Of a stretch of DNA of 64,000 bases, positions 60,269 to 64,000 are shown in pieces (position 1 is the stretch's first letter; every line of letters begins with the position of its first letter). The translations under genes were made by a program, and so were the position numbers. Source of the stretch: Clostridium porci (GTDB taxonomy: Bacteria; Bacillota; Clostridia; Lachnospirales; Lachnospiraceae); the NCBI RefSeq assembly GCF_009696375.1, contig NZ_VUMD01000014.1:1-64000 (forward strand), given 5' to 3'. Below the pieces are notes generated by a model. The model searched no databases and was not told the DNA's origin. It saw nothing but the letters and a program-made list of their open reading frames with translations.

Positions 60269-62633
60269 AGCTGCCATTGCTCGCGCCAACCGCACGGACA
60301 AAAAGGAAAAATCCGCTCAGGACAGTATCCCCTATGAACGGATGTGGCCGGACGGTATCTGCCGGGTATCAGACGGCCACTACACAAAAACCATTCAATT
60401 TCAGGACATCAACTATCAGCTCTCCCAAAATGAGGACAAGACTGCGATCTTCGAGGGCTGGTGCGATTTCCTCAACTACTTCGACAGCTCGATTCAGTTT
60501 GAGCTGTCTTTCTTGAACCTTGCGGCATCGGAGGAAACCTTTGCCCGCGCCATCTCCATCCCTCTCCAAAGGGACGATTTTGACAGCATCCGTATCGAGT
60601 ACACTACCATGCTGCAAAACCAACTGGCCAGAGGCAACAACGGCCTGATCAAGACCAAGTACCTGACCTTTGGTATTGACGCAGACAGCATCAAGGCGGC
60701 CAAGCCCCGTCTGGAGCGCATTGAGACCGATATTCTCAATAACTTCAAGCGGCTGGGCGTGGCAGCGGAAACGCTGGACGGAAAGGCGCGGCTTGCCCAG
60801 CTGCATGGCATCTTCCACATGGATGAGCAGCTGCCGTTCCGGTTTGAGTGGGACTGGCTCCCCTCCAGCGGCCTGTCCACCAAGGACTTTATCGCCCCCA
60901 GCTCCTTTGAGTTCCGCACCGGCAGGCAGTTCCGTATGGGTAAAAAGTACGGGGCTGTTTCTTTTTTGCAGATTTTAGCGCCGGAGCTGAATGACCGGAT
61001 GCTGGCTGATTTTCTGGATATGGAAAGCTCGCTCATTGTCAGCCTGCATATCCAGTCGGTGGATCAGATCAAGGCAATCAAGACGGTCAAGCGGAAAATC
61101 ACCGATTTGGACCGCAGCAAAATCGAGGAACAGAAAAAAGCCGTCAGAGCAGGGTACGATATGGACATCATTCCTTCCGACCTTGCCACATACGGCAGCG
61201 AAGCGAAAAAACTGTTGCAGGATTTACAGAGCCGCAACGAGCGTATGTTCCTTGTGACATTTCTGGTGCTGAACACAGCGGACAATCCCCGCCAGCTGGA
61301 TAACAATGTGTTCCAGGCAAGCTCCATCGCGCAGAAGTACAACTGTCAGCTGACAAGGCTGGACTTCCAGCAGGAAGAAGGCATGATGAGCTGCCTGCCC
61401 CTGGGTCTGAACCAGATCGAGATTCAGCGCGGGCTGACCACCAGCTCTACGGCTATCTTTGTGCCGTTCACCACCCAGGAGCTGTTCCAGTCCGGCAGTG
61501 AGGCCCTGTACTACGGCATCAATGCCCTGTCCAACAACCTCATCATGGTGGACCGCAAGTTGCTGAAAAACCCCAATGGACTGATTCTTGGCACACCGGG
61601 TTCTGGTAAGTCCTTCAGCGCCAAGCGTGAGATCGCCAACTGTTTTCTGCTTACCAGTGATGATGTCATCATCTGTGACCCGGAGGCAGAGTACGCGCCC
61701 CTGGTAGAACGCCTGCATGGGCAGGTCATCAAGATTTCGCCTACCTCCACCAACTACATCAACCCTATGGACCTGAACCTGGACTATTCGGACGATGAAA
61801 GCCCACTGTCTCTCAAGTCCGACTTCATTTTGTCCCTGTGCGAGCTGATCGTAGGCGGCAAGGAGGGTTTGCAGCCGGTGCAGAAAACCATCATCGACCG
61901 CTGTGTGCGGCTGGTCTATCAGGACTATCTGAACGATCCGCGCCCGGAGAATATGCCCATTCTGGAGGATTTGTATAACCTCTTGCGGGCGCAGGACGAA
62001 AAGGAAGCGCAGTACATCGCCACGGCACTGGAAATCTATGTGACCGGCTCCCTCAATGTGTTCAACCACCGAACCAATGTGGACATCAACAACCGCATTG
62101 TCTGCTATGACATCAAGGAGCTGGGCAAGCGGCTGAAGAAAATCGGGATGCTGGTGGTACAGGATCAGGTGTGGAACCGCGTCACCATCAACCGTGCCGC
62201 CCACAAGTCCACCCGCTACTACATCGACGAGATGCATCTGCTTTTGAAGGAGGAACAGACCGCCGCCTATACTGTGGAGATCTGGAAGCGATTCCGTAAA
62301 TGGGGCGGCATCCCGACAGGTATTACGCAGAACGTCAAAGACCTTTTGAGCAGCCGCGAGGTGGAGAACATCTTTGAAAACTCCGACTTCGTGTATATGC
62401 TCAACCAGGCGGGCGGCGACCGGCAGATTCTCGCCAAGCAGCTGGGCATTTCCCCGCACCAGCTTTCCTATGTGACCCACTCCGGCGAGGGTGAAGGGCT
62501 GCTGTTCTACGGCTCCACCATCCTGCCTTTCGTGGACCACTTCCCAAAGAACACCGAACTGTACCGCATTATGACCACCAAACCGTTGGACTTGCAAAAG
62601 GAGGATGAGCAGCATGACAAAGAAAGAAATTGA
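60153..62633 (+). CDS. VirB4-like conjugation ATPase
   Basis: An 826-residue ATPase powering the type IV secretion channel. The N-terminal domain (about 50-420) is followed by the RecA-like motor with Walker A GTPGSGKS (about 473-480). ICDPEAEY, Walker B RYYIDEMHLLLK and GGIPTGITQN follow. The start is a TTG at 60153, with GAGGAGGTG eight bases upstream; an in-frame ATG at 60105 lacks such a site. The start lies inside prgI, in another frame. The protein is intact, so the transfer channel genes are preserved even though virD4 is split. Confidence 0.9.
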   Translation: MFTAIKNWLHRLFGKNEEKAVQPVKTKKKLSRTDRKQIEAAIARANRTDKKEKSAQDSIPYERMWPDGICRVSDGHYTKTIQFQDINYQLSQNEDKTAIFEGWCDFLNYFDSSIQFELSFLNLAASEETFARAISIPLQRDDFDSIRIEYTTMLQNQLARGNNGLIKTKYLTFGIDADSIKAAKPRLERIETDILNNFKRLGVAAETLDGKARLAQLHGIFHMDEQLPFRFEWDWLPSSGLSTKDFIAPSSFEFRTGRQFRMGKKYGAVSFLQILAPELNDRMLADFLDMESSLIVSLHIQSVDQIKAIKTVKRKITDLDRSKIEEQKKAVRAGYDMDIIPSDLATYGSEAKKLLQDLQSRNERMFLVTFLVLNTADNPRQLDNNVFQASSIAQKYNCQLTRLDFQQEEGMMSCLPLGLNQIEIQRGLTTSSTAIFVPFTTQELFQSGSEALYYGINALSNNLIMVDRKLLKNPNGLILGTPGSGKSFSAKREIANCFLLTSDDVIICDPEAEYAPLVERLHGQVIKISPTSTNYINPMDLNLDYSDDESPLSLKSDFILSLCELIVGGKEGLQPVQKTIIDRCVRLVYQDYLNDPRPENMPILEDLYNLLRAQDEKEAQYIATALEIYVTGSLNVFNHRTNVDINNRIVCYDIKELGKRLKKIGMLVVQDQVWNRVTINRAAHKSTRYYIDEMHLLLKEEQTAAYTVEIWKRFRKWGGIPTGITQNVKDLLSSREVENIFENSDFVYMLNQAGGDRQILAKQLGISPHQLSYVTHSGEGEGLLFYGSTILPFVDHFPKNTELYRIMTTKPLDLQKEDEQHDKERN

Positions 62634-62982
62634 AAAAGGCGCAGGTCTGCTTCTGGCCGCTGTCAGCGGATGTGAGCAGATGGTGGAACTGCTTCGCGCC
62701 GCCGTTCATTACTGCTATGAGCAGGAAAAGACAGCAAAAAATCTCACACCCAAGGGCTATGCCGGATTTACCCGGATTCACCATATCTGGACAGAGGGCA
62801 TAGCGGATGTTCCCAAGCTGTTTATTGGCAGCCCGATTCAGGATCGGGACATGGCAAGCGGAACCCTGATGGCGCTTTTCCTGTCCACAACGGTCTTTCC
62901 GGCAGAAACCATTCAGATTCCGGTATATGCGGAAACCTGTGTACTGCTGAATGACCTGATGGCGGGTGGCTGGTATGCGTAA
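62614..62982 (+). CDS. ICE hypothetical protein after virB4
   Basis: A 122-residue protein (MTKKEIEKGAGLLLAAVSGCEQMVELLRAAVHYCYEQEK ... FTRIHHIWTEGIADVPKLFIG ... VLLNDLMAGGWYA), soluble in appearance. It overlaps virB4 by 20 bases and the lysozyme-like gene by 8. AAAGGAGG lies nine bases before the ATG at 62614. I do not know its function; it recurs at this position in Tn1549-like elements. Confidence 0.65.
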   Translation: MTKKEIEKGAGLLLAAVSGCEQMVELLRAAVHYCYEQEKTAKNLTPKGYAGFTRIHHIWTEGIADVPKLFIGSPIQDRDMASGTLMALFLSTTVFPAETIQIPVYAETCVLLNDLMAGGWYA

Positions 62983-64000
62983 GGAACCGCGCCTGCGCTT
63001 TACAGACGAGGAACGCTCTGACCCGGCGCTGGAAAAGCCCATCCGCAAAGCAGACCGGGCCGCCGCCAAAGCAGACAGGGCGCAGGCGAAAATCCCCAAA
63101 AAGCAGGTGCGGCGAATCTCCATCGATCCGGAGACCGGCAAAGTGACCACCAAACTGGTGCTGGAGGACAAGAAAAAGCCGCCCTCCAAGCTGTCCCATG
63201 CAGTACGGGATGCTCCGGGAAACGCGGTGCTGGGGAAACTCCACAAGGAAATCCGAGAAACGGAGCAGGACAATGTGGGCGTGGAGAGCGCCCACAAGTC
63301 CGAGGAAGCTGCCGAGACTGGCGTTAGGCTTGTGCGGGAGGGCTACCGCAGTCACAAGCTGAAACCTTACCGCAAGGCAGCTCAGGCCGAGCAAAAGCTG
63401 GAAAAGGCCAATGTAAACGCCCTGTATCAGAAGTCTTTGCGGGAAAATCCCCAGCTTGCCAGCAATCCCATCTCCCGCTGGCAGCAAAAACAGGGCATCA
63501 AAAAGGAATACGCCGCCGCCAAACGCGCCGGTCAGACTGCCGGGAATACCGCCAGCACCGCAAAAAAGACCGGCAAGGCCGCCAAGACGGTCAAGGAAAA
63601 GGCACAGCAGGCCGGAGCATTTGTTATGCGCCACAAAAAAGGCTTCTTGCTTGTGGGCGCAATTTTTTTGCTCATCTGCCTGCTGCTCAACACCATGTCC
63701 TCCTGTTCCATGATGGCACAGAGCATCGGTTCTGCCATTTCCGGCTCTACCTATCCGTCCGATGACCCGGAACTTCTGGCAGTAGAATCGGACTATGCCG
63801 CCAAGGAAGCGGAATTGCAAGCCGAGATAGACAACATCGAAAGCAGCCATCCGGGATATGACGAATACCGCTATGACCTGGATATGATCGGGCATGACCC
63901 CCATGAGCTGGCGGCTTATCTGTCCGCTGTGTTGCAGGGCTACACCTGGCAGAGCGCCCAGGCGGAGTTGGAGCGCGTATTCAACGCGCAGTATCAGCTG
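62975..64000 (+). CDS. CD1107-like/lysozyme ICE protein (runs off the window)
   Basis: The first 342 codons of a long membrane-anchored protein. A basic, Ala/Lys-rich cytoplasmic part (1-215, MRKEPRLRFTDEERSDPALE at the start, then many Lys-Ala repeats) is followed by one membrane segment near 223-243 (FLLVGAIFLLICLLLNTMSSC). An extracellular part continues past the edge. In Tn1549-like ICEs the gene at this place encodes a VirB1/CwlT-type protein with lysozyme and NlpC/P60 domains that opens the cell wall for the conjugation channel. Those domains would lie beyond the window, so the call rests on position and the N-terminal layout. The start overlaps the preceding gene. Confidence 0.75.
   Translation, partial: MRKEPRLRFTDEERSDPALEKPIRKADRAAAKADRAQAKIPKKQVRRISIDPETGKVTTKLVLEDKKKPPSKLSHAVRDAPGNAVLGKLHKEIRETEQDNVGVESAHKSEEAAETGVRLVREGYRSHKLKPYRKAAQAEQKLEKANVNALYQKSLRENPQLASNPISRWQQKQGIKKEYAAAKRAGQTAGNTASTAKKTGKAAKTVKEKAQQAGAFVMRHKKGFLLVGAIFLLICLLLNTMSSCSMMAQSIGSAISGSTYPSDDPELLAVESDYAAKEAELQAEIDNIESSHPGYDEYRYDLDMIGHDPHELAAYLSAVLQGYTWQSAQAELERVFNAQYQL

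Larger units (their letters stand above)
41270..64000. mobile_element. Tn1549-like integrative conjugative element (left and middle part)
   Basis: The order parA relic, parB, replication initiator, BRO antirepressor, pcfB, virD4, maff2, virB6-like, prgI, virB4 and a lysozyme-like protein is that of Tn1549/CTn2-type ICEs of Clostridia. The element continues past the right edge, where the integrase is expected. Its virD4 gene is split by a second element (46622-57600). The left limit is approximate. Because parA is truncated and virD4 is broken, this copy may be unable to transfer unless the inner element excises. Confidence 0.75.

Noticed and set aside
61224..62615. 463-codon open frame on the minus strand
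   Set aside because: It is the antisense shadow of virB4, with no ribosome site or recognisable domains.
62822..63904. 360-codon open frame on the minus strand
   Set aside because: It lies opposite the lysozyme-like ICE gene at 62975, whose plus-strand frame is intact and has the expected context.

Overview
The window reads as a gut Lachnospiraceae-type Firmicute (Enterocloster/Lachnoclostridium-like). This rests on strong Shine-Dalgarno sites, a plsX-acpP-rnc-smc-ftsY block, a BioW-type biotin operon, a bile salt hydrolase-like gene, lactose/cellobiose-class PTS genes and conjugative elements of the Tn1549 and Tn4451 types. Genus is an inference; no rRNA or tRNA gene was seen.

Layout. (1) 1 to about 3070: right end of an integrative mobilizable element with a MobC-like protein, a relaxase and a strong candidate type III toxin-antitoxin locus (perfect promoter, two 45-nt RNA repeats, hairpin, ToxN-like protein). 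It abuts a broken GGDEF gene. (2) 3380-11467: an RpiR-family regulator divergent from a five-gene oligopeptide ABC transporter operon that ends in a glycosidase-like beta-propeller protein. (3) 11673-17153: biotin operon bioB-(membrane protein)-bioW-bioF-bioD-bioA, with two BirA-type operators around its promoter. (4) 17230-18515: an AAA+ ATPase relic and a choloylglycine hydrolase-family gene. (5) 18644-28821: a PTS locus with DUF871/MupG, a PRD activator, EIIA, EIIB, EIIC, a GrdB-related protein, a glycosylasparaginase-family enzyme, a dipeptidase, CutC and YitT. Two nearly identical palindromes sit at the same distance from the two promoters. (6) 29078-30363: Nudix/NrtR-like regulator and a nicotinamidase-like hydrolase. 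(7) 30468-41005: housekeeping genes (plsX, acpP, rnc, smc, ftsY, threonine ammonia-lyase, ClC channel) and a LytTR response regulator. (8) About 41270-64000: left and middle part of a Tn1549-like ICE (ParB, replication initiator, BRO antirepressor, PcfB, VirD4, Maff2, VirB6-like, PrgI, VirB4, lysozyme-like protein), running off the right edge.

The ICE's virD4 coupling-protein gene is split by a second element of about 10,977 bp (46622-57600). It carries a large serine recombinase, TnpV, TnpW, a MobA/MobL relaxase, a replication protein and a defence cargo: HindVP-type restriction enzyme, C5 methyltransferase, Vsr and a DUF3644 protein. Reading frames on both sides place the junctions to the base: rejoining at a GG dinucleotide restores a 609-codon VirD4. 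The insertion also puts the recombinase in frame behind the VirD4 N-terminus. The window is therefore nested: chromosome, ICE, mobilizable element, restriction-modification island.

All calls come from reading the sequence and remembered family features; no database search was run.
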